Source: an uncultured bacterium (lineage in GTDB: Bacteria > Krumholzibacteriota > Krumholzibacteriia > LZORAL124-64-63). From it: a DNA stretch of 23,836 bases. The translations under genes were made by a program, and so were the position numbers. The notes under the pieces were generated by a model. It did no database searches. It was not told where the DNA came from and saw nothing but the letters and a program-made list of their open reading frames with translations. Every line of letters begins with the position of its first letter. Position 1 is the stretch's first letter. Shown piece after piece: positions 8,116 to 15,261 of the stretch. Location: assembly GCA_903847545.1 (NCBI GenBank), contig CAINDZ010000232.1:1-23836 (forward strand). The letters are read 5' to 3'.

Positions 8116-9417
8116 ATGGGTTTCGTGGACGCCTGGGCCCTGAGGGCAAGGGCTGCATGCACAGGCCGATCGGCGGCCAGGGGAACGGTGCTCCTGTGGT
8201 GCGCCGGCCTCCTGTTCAGCGCCGTCAAGATGCGCGGCTACGGGCTGCACGGGCGCTTCTGGGCCGAGGAGGGCCGCTACTTCTACCCGGCCCTCGTCGG
8301 GCAGGACCTGCTGCGCGGCCTGACCTACGCCTACAACCACCACCTGGAGCTCTGGACGAACCTGGTGGTGTGGTGCGGCACGCGCGTCGACCTCGCGGCG
8401 GCGCCGCTGGTGACGACCTACCTGTCGTGGCTGCTGCAGCTGCTGCCGCTGGGCCTGGTGATCCACTGCCGCCGGCAGCTCGGGTTGTCGTCCGTTCGCG
8501 CCCTGCTCTTCGTGTTTGCGGCGGCGGCCATCCCGCAGAGCGCCGAAGTCTGGGCCAACAGCATCAACCTGCATTTCCACTTCGCGCTCCTGGCCGGCCT
8601 CATCGCCGTGATCGCGCCCCCGTCGGGGCGCCAGGCCCGGCTCTTCCGCGGGCTGCTGGCCGCGGCCGGGCTCAGCGGCATCCCGGCCAACAGCCTGCTG
8701 CCGGTCTTCGTGGTGCTGGCGGCAAGGGGCCGGTCGCGGGAGCGCGCCGTGCAGGCCGGGATCCTGGCCGCGACCTGCGCCTGCCAGCTGGCCCTGCTGG
8801 CCCATTTCAGTTTCGCGGTCGAGGGGCGCAGCGGGAGCACCGACCCGTTGCTGCTGTGGCTGGCCGTCCTTGCGCAGCACCTGGCGTCGCCCCTGCTGGG
8901 ATCCCGGGCGGGGGGGCTGGCCATCGCGGGGTTCGACCTGCTGAAGTCGCCGGACCCGGGGCGCGGCGCGGTGGCCGTGGCGCTGTCGGCGGCCTACATG
9001 GCGCTGTGGGTGCGCGTCATCAGGCGTCGGCAGGCCGCCGTCGCAACCAGCCTGGCCGCCGCGCTGGCGCTGGCGGTCTTCTGCGTCCTGACCTCGCTCG
9101 GCAATCGGGTCGTGCTGGTCTCGGTGGATGTCGGCGGGCGCTACTTCTATGCATCCAACCTGCTCCTGGTGCTCGGGCTGCTGCTCCTGGCGCCCCGGAC
9201 GCCGGCCCGGGCCGGCCGGGTGGCGGCGTCGGTGTGGGTGCTGCTGGTCCTCCACGGGCTGAAGACGTATCTGCCCGGGCCCGACTGGGCGGAGGCCTGC
9301 CGTCAGGCCCGGCGGGCGCCGGCGGCCGAAATCCCGATCTGGCCGCGGGGCTGGACGATGCCCGGCCCCGGTGCGAATCCGGAGGCCCAACATCGCTCAA
9401 GTCCTGATTCCACATGA
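8116..9417 (+). CDS. multi-pass membrane protein, GT-C glycosyltransferase-like, unknown function
   Basis: A 433-residue protein with about 10 hydrophobic helices. After the first helix is a loop reading GRFWAEEGRYFYPALV, followed by YNHHLELWTNLVV. An acidic pair in the first extracytoplasmic loop is the usual place for the catalytic or metal-binding acid of GT-C enzymes, which use polyprenyl-phosphate sugars in the periplasm. Near the end is VDVGGRYFYASNLLLVLGLL, then a final helix and a short polar tail. I do not recognise a named family, so the GT-C reading is inference from topology, the acidic loop and the location in a polysaccharide locus. ATG 8116 is preferred (GGAA at 8102-8105) over GTG at 8086, where a GGAGG touches the start codon and is too close to work. 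It lies 105 nt after the broken polymerase and may have its own promoter. Confidence 0.7.
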   Translation: MGFVDAWALRARAACTGRSAARGTVLLWCAGLLFSAVKMRGYGLHGRFWAEEGRYFYPALVGQDLLRGLTYAYNHHLELWTNLVVWCGTRVDLAAAPLVTTYLSWLLQLLPLGLVIHCRRQLGLSSVRALLFVFAAAAIPQSAEVWANSINLHFHFALLAGLIAVIAPPSGRQARLFRGLLAAAGLSGIPANSLLPVFVVLAARGRSRERAVQAGILAATCACQLALLAHFSFAVEGRSGSTDPLLLWLAVLAQHLASPLLGSRAGGLAIAGFDLLKSPDPGRGAVAVALSAAYMALWVRVIRRRQAAVATSLAAALALAVFCVLTSLGNRVVLVSVDVGGRYFYASNLLLVLGLLLLAPRTPARAGRVAASVWVLLVLHGLKTYLPGPDWAEACRQARRAPAAEIPIWPRGWTMPGPGANPEAQHRSSPDST

Positions 9418-9434
9418 CGATACCCTTTCCGGTA

Positions 9435-9502
9435 CGGTCCGCGGACCGAGAGGGGAGCACCTGGCCCCGGCATCCGGCAGAGGCGCCTGAAAGCCGGCTT
9501 TC
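9435..9502. repeat. cluster of short perfect palindromes between the GT-C-like gene and the rpsO promoter
   Basis: Three perfect palindromes lie in 70 nt: CGGTCCGCGGACCG (9435-9448), AGGCGCCT (9481-9488) and GAAAGCCGGCTTTC (9489-9502). The last two adjoin each other and end 3 nt before the proposed rpsO -35 box. They may be a transcription terminator for the upstream gene or protein-binding sites. No other feature is visible in this part of the 350-nt gap. Confidence 0.4.
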
Positions 9503-9505
9503 GCC

Positions 9506-9534
9506 TTGCCACCGGTCGGAACGCCCTCTATCTT
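9506..9534 (+). promoter_or_regulatory. probable sigma70-type promoter of rpsO-pnp
   Basis: TTGCCA (9506-9511) and TATCTT (9529-9534) are separated by exactly 17 nt, matching TTGACA/TATAAT at 5 and 4 of 6 positions. Transcription would start near 9541, leaving a leader of about 226 nt ahead of rpsO. It is one of the two best promoter matches seen in the window. Confidence 0.6.
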
Positions 9535-9540
9535 GAACCG

Positions 9541-9767
9541 CGCGACGCCGGACCGGGGGAGACGGGACTTGTCCCGCCGTTCACCTGCCCGGCAGTTTTC
9601 GCGCAATCCCGTACAGCGGGTCGGCGCCTTCATCCGGAGCGGAATCACCCGGCCGGATGAGACGGTCCCGTCCTGTTCCCGTTGACGACTTCGGCAGACG
9701 GGCAGGGCGGCCGGCCTGCGGCCATCGTGACGCCGCGGCGTGACGTAGTTTCTGGAGGTTCTGGACG
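9541..9767 (+). promoter_or_regulatory. long structured 5' leader of rpsO (possible S15 autoregulatory site)
   Basis: The leader contains several perfect inverted repeats. CGGGA/TCCCG closes a 4-nt loop at 9563-9576. TCATCCGG (9630-9637) pairs with CCGGATGA (9653-9660) around a 15-nt loop. ACGCCGCGGCGT is a palindrome at 9730-9741, flanked by direct copies of CGTGACG (9726-9732 and 9739-9745). A clear GGAGG (9754-9758) lies 9 nt before the ATG. S15 is known to repress its own mRNA through leader structures in several bacteria, and these structures are not conserved between phyla. Whether this leader binds S15 is inference. No ORF of note lies in it. Confidence 0.45.
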
Positions 9768-10037
9768 ATGGCACTGACCAAGGATCAGAAGGACGCGGTG
9801 ATCGGCAAGTACCGCAAGCACGAGCACGACTCGGGCTCGCCGCAGGTGCAGATCGCGCTGCTGACCGAACGGATCAACACCCTCGGCGACCACTTCAAGA
9901 TGCACAAGGCGGATCACCACTCCCGCCGCGGGCTGCTGAAGATGGTCGGCCAGCGCAAGCGGCTGCTGTCCTACCTGAAGAAGACGGACCTTGAGGGCTA
10001 TCGCAGCCTCATCAAGGACCTGGGCATCCGGGGCTGA
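9768..10037 (+). CDS. rpsO: 30S ribosomal protein S15
   Basis: At 89 residues it has exactly the usual bacterial S15 length. The family signature is complete: SPQVQIALLTERIN near residues 24-37, then DHHSRRGLLKMVGQRKRLL and YLKKTDLEGYRSLIKDLGIRG at the end. S15 binds the central domain of 16S rRNA early in 30S assembly and contributes to an intersubunit bridge. ATG 9768 is supported by GGAGG with 9-nt spacing. It is followed by pnp, the conserved rpsO-pnp order found across many phyla. Expression is probably driven from the promoter at 9506-9534 and may be autoregulated through the leader. Confidence 0.98.
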   Translation: MALTKDQKDAVIGKYRKHEHDSGSPQVQIALLTERINTLGDHFKMHKADHHSRRGLLKMVGQRKRLLSYLKKTDLEGYRSLIKDLGIRG

Positions 10038-10070
10038 TGACTGGACCCGGAATGTGAGCCCGCCTGGCTG

Positions 10071-10098
10071 TCGGTCGCGCCGGAAACGTCGCGACCGA
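10071..10098 (+). terminator. perfect hairpin between rpsO and pnp (attenuator or RNase III-type processing site)
   Basis: TCGGTCGCG (10071-10079) pairs perfectly with CGCGACCGA (10090-10098), a 9-bp stem with a 10-nt loop that can extend by a G-T pair. It starts 33 nt after the rpsO stop and about 155 nt before pnp. No run of T follows (TTGCCGTCTT), so termination would be partial. E. coli has an attenuator and an RNase III site in this interval; a shared function here is inferred from position. Confidence 0.55.
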
Positions 10099-10252
10099 TT
10101 GCCGTCTTAAGCGGTGCCCACGAGTTGAGGAGCCGCCTGTCCCGGATGTCGGGGCGGGGGCGCAGCGGAACGGGCGTGAAGCGTCCGGACGGCACAAGCG
10201 CGGCAATAGGGCCGCGTGTCAGGCCGACAAAGCGGATGGAAGGAAAGAAAGC

Positions 10253-12460
10253 GTGATGATGAACAAGCAGACTGTCAGCCTCGAGATGAACGGCACGACC
10301 TTCAGCCTCGAGACCGGCCGCATGGCCAAGCAGGCCAACGGCTCGGTGGTCGTCCGGATGGGCGACACCATGAGCCTTCTCGCGGTGACCGCCGACCCCA
10401 AGCCGACCGACAAGGACTTCCTGCCCCTGATGGTCGAGTACCGCGACAAGACGTATGCCGCGGGCAAGATCCCCGGCGGCTTCTTCAAGCGTGAAGGCAA
10501 GCCGACCGAGCGCGAGACGCTCACCTGCCGCCTGATCGACCGCCCGCTGCGCCCGATGTTCCCGAAGGGCTACAAGCACGAGACGCAGATCGTGGCCTTC
10601 ATCATCAGCGCCGACACCGAGTTCCATGCCGACACGCTGAGCATCACCGCCGCCTCGGCCGCGCTGGCGCTGTCGGACATCCCGTTCCACGAGGTCGTCT
10701 CGGGCATCCGCATCGCGGACATCGACGGCGAGTTCGTGCCGAACCCGAGCTTCGAGCAGCTCGAGGCCTCGTGCATGGACCTGGTCGTGGCCGGCACCGA
10801 CGACATCGTCTGCATGATCGAGGGCGAGTGCCTCGAGGTCAGCGAGGATCGCCTGCTGGACGCGATCGAGTTCGCGCACACGTGGATCCGCAAGCTGAAC
10901 GCGCTGCAGCGCGAGCTGGTGCAGAAGGCCGGCGCCAAGACCAAGTGGGCCGACCCGGTGGTCAAGGACACCTCCGCGGCCCTGGCCAAGGTCATCGACT
11001 TCGTCGGCGCCGAACTCAAGACCGCCATCTCGGTCAAGGGCAAGTTCGAGCGCTACGCCGCCATCGACGTCGCCAAGGCGAAGGTCGCCGCGCAGTTCAC
11101 GACCGAGGACGGCAAGGCCGACCCCGAGATGCTCGAGGCCTTCGGCAAGGCCGAGAAGAAGCTCATGCGCGAGATGATCCTCACCGAGGGCGTGCGCGCC
11201 GACGGCCGCAACCTGACCACGGTGCGGCCCATCACCATCGAGTGCGGCGTGCTGCCGCGCGCGCACGGCAGCTGCCTGTTCACCCGCGGCGAGACGCAGG
11301 CCCTGGGCACCGTCACGCTGGGCAGCAAGCAGGCCGAGCAGCGCATCGAGCCGCTGGGCGGCGAGCAGTACTGGAGCAAGTACTATCTGCACTACAACTT
11401 CCCGCCGTTCTCGGTGGGCGAGTGCGGGCGCTACGGCGGCACGGGCCGTCGCGAGATCGGCCACGGCAAGCTGGCCGAGCGGGCCATCCGCCCGATCCTG
11501 CCCGAGCTGGAGGACTTCCCGTACACCATCCGCCTGGTGTCGGACATCCTCGAGAGCAACGGCTCCTCGTCGATGGCCACCGTCTGCGCCTGCTGCATGG
11601 CGCTGATGGACGCCGGCGCGCCGATCAAGAAGACCGTGGCCGGCGTGGCCATGGGCCTGGTGAAGGAGGATGACCGCATCGCGGTGCTGACCGACATCCT
11701 GGGCGTCGAGGACCACTTGGGCGACATGGACTTCAAGGTCACCGGCACGCGCGACGGCATCACCGCCTTCCAGCTGGACACCAAGATCGCCGGCATCAGC
11801 CGCGCGGTCATGAACAAGGCGCTCGGCGATGCGCAGGCCGCCCGCCTGCACATCCTCGGCGTGATGGAAGAGGCCCTGGCCGGCCCGCGCGCCACGATGA
11901 GCCCGTACGCCCCGAAGATCGACACGGTGCAGATCCCGGTCTCCAAGATCGGCACGCTCATCGGCCCGGGCGGCAAGGTCATCAAGCGCATCCAGGAGGA
12001 GACCGGCGCGACCATCGAGGTGGACGACGAGGGAATGGTCTTCATCTCGAGCGTCGACCAGGCCGGCGGCGCCGCCGCCATGGCCTACGTGACCGGCCTG
12101 ATGGCCGAGCCCGAGGTCGGCAAGGTCTACAAGGGCGTCGTCAAGACGATCGTCGACTTCGGCGCCTTCGTCGAGTTCCTGCCCGGCAAGGACGGCCTGC
12201 TGCACATCAGCGAGCTGGAGTACCGCCGCGTGGCGAACGTCGAGGACGTGCTGCAGGTGGGCGACACCATCGAGGTCAAGCTGGTCGAGATCGACAGCCG
12301 CACGGGCAAGGTGCGCTTGAGCCGCAAGGCCCTGCTGCCGGCCCCCGAGGGCTGGGTCGAGCCCGAGCGTCGCGAGCGCAGCGACAGCTACGGCGACCGT
12401 GACCGCGGTGGCCGGGGCGGCGGTCGCGACCGTGGCGGCCGCGGCGGCCCGCGCCGGTAG
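10253..12460 (+). CDS. pnp: polyribonucleotide nucleotidyltransferase (PNPase)
   Basis: A 735-residue PNPase with normal domain order. The first RNase PH domain carries GGFFKREGKPTERETL and RLIDRPLRPMFPKGY. An alpha-helical linker follows. The second, catalytic RNase PH domain carries MDAGAPIKKTVAGVAMGLV and the acidic DILGVEDHLGDMDFKVTGT. Then come a KH domain (about 561-600, with IGPGGKVIKRIQEETGA) and an S1 domain (about 622-695, with VDFGAFVEFLPGKDGLLHIS). It degrades RNA 3' to 5' with phosphate, usually as a trimer. The start is GTG 10253 with AAGGA 8 nt upstream; ATG 10256 or 10259 would give the same protein minus one or two residues. The last 33 residues (703-735) are an arginine/glycine-rich RGG-type tail, an addition that may help bind RNA. 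It is followed 12 nt later by the M16 peptidase gene. Confidence 0.98.
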   Translation: MMMNKQTVSLEMNGTTFSLETGRMAKQANGSVVVRMGDTMSLLAVTADPKPTDKDFLPLMVEYRDKTYAAGKIPGGFFKREGKPTERETLTCRLIDRPLRPMFPKGYKHETQIVAFIISADTEFHADTLSITAASAALALSDIPFHEVVSGIRIADIDGEFVPNPSFEQLEASCMDLVVAGTDDIVCMIEGECLEVSEDRLLDAIEFAHTWIRKLNALQRELVQKAGAKTKWADPVVKDTSAALAKVIDFVGAELKTAISVKGKFERYAAIDVAKAKVAAQFTTEDGKADPEMLEAFGKAEKKLMREMILTEGVRADGRNLTTVRPITIECGVLPRAHGSCLFTRGETQALGTVTLGSKQAEQRIEPLGGEQYWSKYYLHYNFPPFSVGECGRYGGTGRREIGHGKLAERAIRPILPELEDFPYTIRLVSDILESNGSSSMATVCACCMALMDAGAPIKKTVAGVAMGLVKEDDRIAVLTDILGVEDHLGDMDFKVTGTRDGITAFQLDTKIAGISRAVMNKALGDAQAARLHILGVMEEALAGPRATMSPYAPKIDTVQIPVSKIGTLIGPGGKVIKRIQEETGATIEVDDEGMVFISSVDQAGGAAAMAYVTGLMAEPEVGKVYKGVVKTIVDFGAFVEFLPGKDGLLHISELEYRRVANVEDVLQVGDTIEVKLVEIDSRTGKVRLSRKALLPAPEGWVEPERRERSDSYGDRDRGGRGGGRDRGGRGGPRR

Positions 12461-12472
12461 CGGACATCGTCG

Positions 12473-13837
12473 ATGAACCTCGATCCTTACAGGAACGAGA
12501 CGCCGCCCCGCCGGGAGGAACTCCCCGGCGGGGCGGTGCTGCTGACGGCTCCGCTGCCGTCGGCCACCGCCGTGACGCTGGGCGTCTGGCTGCGACGCGG
12601 CAGCCAGGAGGAGGCGCCCGCCCTCGGCGGCATCTCGCACTTCCTCGAGCACATGGTCTTCAAGGGCACGCTGCGCCGCAGTGCGTACGATCTGGCCGCC
12701 GGCTTCGACGCCATCGGCGCCGCGGTCGACGCCTTCACGACGAAGGACCTCGTGGCCTTCACCGTGAAGGTGCTGCCCGAGTACTTCAACACCGCGTCGG
12801 ACCTGCTGGCCGAGATGCTGCTCGAGCCGGCGTTCGCGCCCGACCTGACCGCGCTCGAGCAGGAGGTCGTCTGCGAGGAGATCCAGGAGGCCCTGGACAC
12901 CCCCGAGGACCGGCTGCACGACGCGTTCGCGGCGCGCATCTACGGCGCGCACCCGCGCGGGCGTCCCATCCTGGGCACGCCGGCGCTGGTGCGCTCGTTC
13001 GGCCCCGACGTGCTGCGCGCGCAGCACGCGCGGCTGTTCGCGGCGCCGAACCTGGTCGTTTCGCTGGCGGGCAACATCGGCCCGGCCGACCGCGACCGCG
13101 TGGCCGCGCTGTTCGGCGGCGCGGGCGTGGGCGGCGGCGCGCCGCTGGTGGCCCCGGCGGCGGCGGGCAACGGCACGTCGCGGGCGGCCGCGTACGTCGA
13201 CCCGGCGCTCGACCTCGACGGCGAGGACGACCCGCTGCGGCTCGACCTGCACAGCCCCATCCTGCAGACCTACTTCGAGGCCGGCAACCTGGGCGTCTCG
13301 TTCGGGCATGCCGACCGGCTGGCCATCTACCTGCTGGTGAACGTGCTGGGCGGCGGCATGAGCAGCCGCATCTTCCAGTCGGTGCGCGAGCGCGAGGGCC
13401 TGGCCTACACCATCTACAACTACCACGACATGGGGCGCGACACCGGGCTGGTCAGCTGCTCCGGCTCGTGCTCGCCCGAGAAGCTGCCGCGGCTGGAGGA
13501 GGTGCTCCGCCTGGAGTACCGCCGCCTGCTGAAGGACGGCATTCCCGCCGCCGAGCTCGAGAGCAACAAGGCGCAGCTGAAGTCGCAGTTGATCTTCTCG
13601 CTGGACGGCGTCAGCAACCAGATGTACCGGGCGGCCCGCAACGAGATCTACTACGGGCGCTTCGTGCCCGTGGCCGAGCTCGTCGACGGCATCGACAAGG
13701 TCGACAACGAGCAGCTGATGCGCTGCGCGAACGCCTGGTTCGATCCCGACCGCCTGCTCTTCGCCGTGCACGGCCCGGCCGAGGGCGACGATGTCGACGA
13801 GGATGACGACGACGGATACGACGACGGCGACGACTGA
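12473..13837 (+). CDS. M16 family zinc metallopeptidase (processing-peptidase-like)
   Basis: A 454-residue M16 peptidase with the inverted zinc motif HFLEH (His56, Glu59, His60). The third zinc ligand is Glu136, or the neighbouring Glu135, in VVCEEIQEALDTPEDRLHD. The C-terminal half has GGGMSSRIFQSVREREGLAY, the conserved Arg/Tyr substrate-binding segment. The size and two-domain layout match bacterial homologues of mitochondrial processing peptidase beta, which degrade peptides inside a clamshell chamber; no signal peptide is present, so it is probably cytoplasmic. It follows pnp by 12 nt, and pnp-M16 peptidase linkage is also known in Bacillus (mlpA region). A glycine/alanine-rich, acidic insertion lies around residues 220-260 between the halves. 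The last 18 residues (437-454) are almost all Asp, Glu and Gly. The natural substrate is unknown. Confidence 0.93.
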   Translation: MNLDPYRNETPPRREELPGGAVLLTAPLPSATAVTLGVWLRRGSQEEAPALGGISHFLEHMVFKGTLRRSAYDLAAGFDAIGAAVDAFTTKDLVAFTVKVLPEYFNTASDLLAEMLLEPAFAPDLTALEQEVVCEEIQEALDTPEDRLHDAFAARIYGAHPRGRPILGTPALVRSFGPDVLRAQHARLFAAPNLVVSLAGNIGPADRDRVAALFGGAGVGGGAPLVAPAAAGNGTSRAAAYVDPALDLDGEDDPLRLDLHSPILQTYFEAGNLGVSFGHADRLAIYLLVNVLGGGMSSRIFQSVREREGLAYTIYNYHDMGRDTGLVSCSGSCSPEKLPRLEEVLRLEYRRLLKDGIPAAELESNKAQLKSQLIFSLDGVSNQMYRAARNEIYYGRFVPVAELVDGIDKVDNEQLMRCANAWFDPDRLLFAVHGPAEGDDVDEDDDDGYDDGDD

Positions 13838-13870
13838 TCAGGTCGCCGCCGTCCCTCGCTGATTCGTGCT

Positions 13871-13895
13871 GCGGCGCCGGTCACCCCGGCGCCGC
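13871..13895. terminator. bidirectional terminator-like hairpin between convergent genes
   Basis: GCGGCGCCGG (13871-13880) and CCGGCGCCGC (13886-13895) form a perfect 10-bp stem with a 5-nt TCACC loop. It sits in the 63-nt gap between the M16 gene stop and the aminotransferase stop, so it can serve both strands. No T-tract is present on either side. Confidence 0.6.
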
Positions 13896-13900
13896 CTGCC

Positions 13901-15112
13901 TTACCGGCTCCAGTCGAAGCCGGCGCCCTCCAGCAGTTCCATCACCCTGGCCACCTGCGGTTCGGGCGCCACCAGCGACGTGCGGCAGTAGCCGGCGCCG
14001 TGCACGCCGAAGCCGCTGCCCGGCGACAGCAGCACGCCCGTCTTCGCGAACACGTCGCGCACGAAGGTGAAGTCGTCGTCGCCCCAGGCCTTCGGGATGC
14101 GCGCCCAGATGTACATCGTGGCGGTCGGCGTCGGCACCTGCCAGCCCAGCTTGCGGTAGCCGGCCACCATCAGGTTGCGCCGGTGCAGGTACATCGCGCG
14201 GTTGTCGCGCACCGTCTGCCCGCCGTGCCGTAGCGCCGCCACGGCCGCCATCTGGATGCCGCCGAACAGCGAGAAGTCGACGTGGCTCTTCAGCTTCGCC
14301 AGCACGCCGATCGGCTCGGCGCCGCCCACCGCGAAACCCACGCGCCAGCCGGCCAGGTTGTGGCTCTTGCTCAGGCTCTGGAACTCGACGGCCACGTCCA
14401 GCGCGCCGGGCACCTGCAGCACGCTGGGCGGCTGGTTGTCCGGGTCGAAGCCCAGCTCGGTGTAGGCGGCGTCGCTGACCAGCAGCACGCGGTTCTTCCG
14501 GCACCAGTCGACGGCCTTCGCGAAGAACGCCAGGTCGACAACGCCGCCGGTCGGGTTGCTGGGGTAGTTCAGGATCAGCATCTTCGCGCGCGCGGCGACG
14601 TCGTCCGGGATGTCCTCCAGGCGCGGCACGAAGCCGTCCTCCTCGCGCAGCTTCAGCTCGAAGATCTCCGCCTCGCACAGGTGCGCAGCGCCGAAGTAGG
14701 CGGGGTAGCAGGGCGTGGGCAGGATGATGACGTCGCCCGGGTCCAGGTAGGCGCGCATCAGGTTGGCCAGGCCCTCCTTGGAGCCGATCAGCGGCAGCGA
14801 CTGCGTGTGCGGCTCGAGCCGCACGCCGAAGCGCTCGAAGTACCAGTCGGCGATGGCCTCGCGGAAGCGCGGCAGGCCGTTGAAGGTGCCGTAGCGGTGG
14901 ACGTTCCAGCTGTCGTCCTCGAGCGCGCCCGTCAACGCGGACAGCACCGCCGGGGCCGGCCTCACGTCGGGATTGCCGACGCTCAGGTCGATGACGTCGC
15001 GGCCGGCGGCGACAGCGTCGTCGCGCATCTTGAACAGCGTGGCGAAGACGTAGGGCGGCAGGTTCGAGACGCGCTTGCTGCAGGGCACGACGAACGGGTT
15101 CTGGGCGTTCAT
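13901..15112 (-). CDS. class I/II PLP-dependent aminotransferase (LL-diaminopimelate/alanine aminotransferase-like)
   Basis: A 403-residue fold-type I aminotransferase. Visible PLP-site elements are GSKEGLANLM (110-119, phosphate loop), NYPSNPTGGV with Asn186, SDAAYTELGF with Asp214 and Tyr217, and SLSKSHNLAGWRVGFAVG with the Schiff-base Lys249 and Arg257. The substrate carboxylate arginine is Arg377 in GYCRTSL. The pattern is closest to the DapL/AlaC group, which includes LL-diaminopimelate aminotransferases (lysine and peptidoglycan precursor synthesis) and glutamate-pyruvate transaminases. The sequence alone does not separate these, so no symbol is given. ATG 15112 has GGAAGG about 6 nt upstream. 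The gene stands alone, converging on the M16 gene and separated from the operon behind it by a terminator. Confidence 0.9.
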   Translation of the reverse strand: MNAQNPFVVPCSKRVSNLPPYVFATLFKMRDDAVAAGRDVIDLSVGNPDVRPAPAVLSALTGALEDDSWNVHRYGTFNGLPRFREAIADWYFERFGVRLEPHTQSLPLIGSKEGLANLMRAYLDPGDVIILPTPCYPAYFGAAHLCEAEIFELKLREEDGFVPRLEDIPDDVAARAKMLILNYPSNPTGGVVDLAFFAKAVDWCRKNRVLLVSDAAYTELGFDPDNQPPSVLQVPGALDVAVEFQSLSKSHNLAGWRVGFAVGGAEPIGVLAKLKSHVDFSLFGGIQMAAVAALRHGGQTVRDNRAMYLHRRNLMVAGYRKLGWQVPTPTATMYIWARIPKAWGDDDFTFVRDVFAKTGVLLSPGSGFGVHGAGYCRTSLVAPEPQVARVMELLEGAGFDWSR

Positions 15113-15130
15113 GGCGGCCTTCCGGGGCGG

Positions 15131-15164
15131 GGTGAACCGGGACGGTCGAGGGGACCGTCACCCG
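15131..15164 (-). promoter_or_regulatory. hairpin in the aminotransferase 5' leader
   Basis: GACGGTC (15142-15148) and GACCGTC (15154-15160) form a 7-bp stem with a 5-nt loop. A competing outer pairing exists between GGGTGA (15131-15136) and TCACCC (15159-15164), sharing two bases with the inner stem. The structure lies 19-52 nt before the start codon and could affect translation. No known riboswitch class is recognised. Confidence 0.3.
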
Positions 15165-15210
15165 ACGCCATTCCAGTTAATTCGTTTCGGGCGCGGAAGC
15201 AAGAAACAAG

Positions 15211-15245
15211 CGCGGGCGGCAACCCGTTCCCGGGCGCCGCCCGCG
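15211..15245 (-). terminator. intrinsic terminator of the TPR/DUF4388 operon
   Basis: CGCGGGCGGC (15211-15220) and GCCGCCCGCG (15236-15245) pair perfectly over 10 bp around a 15-nt loop. On the minus strand the hairpin begins 16 nt after the DUF4388 gene stop and is followed by the T-rich run CTTGTTTCTTGCTTC (15210-15196). This is the most canonical terminator in the window. Confidence 0.75.
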
Positions 15246-15261
15246 TGGGCGAAAAACGGGG

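Noticed and set aside
9998..13771. Minus-strand open frame of 1257 codons opposite pnp and the M16 gene
   Set aside because: Its translation is Arg/His/Gln/Asp-rich low complexity without domains. It mirrors two well-recognised genes and reflects the lack of stop codons antisense to GC-rich coding DNA.
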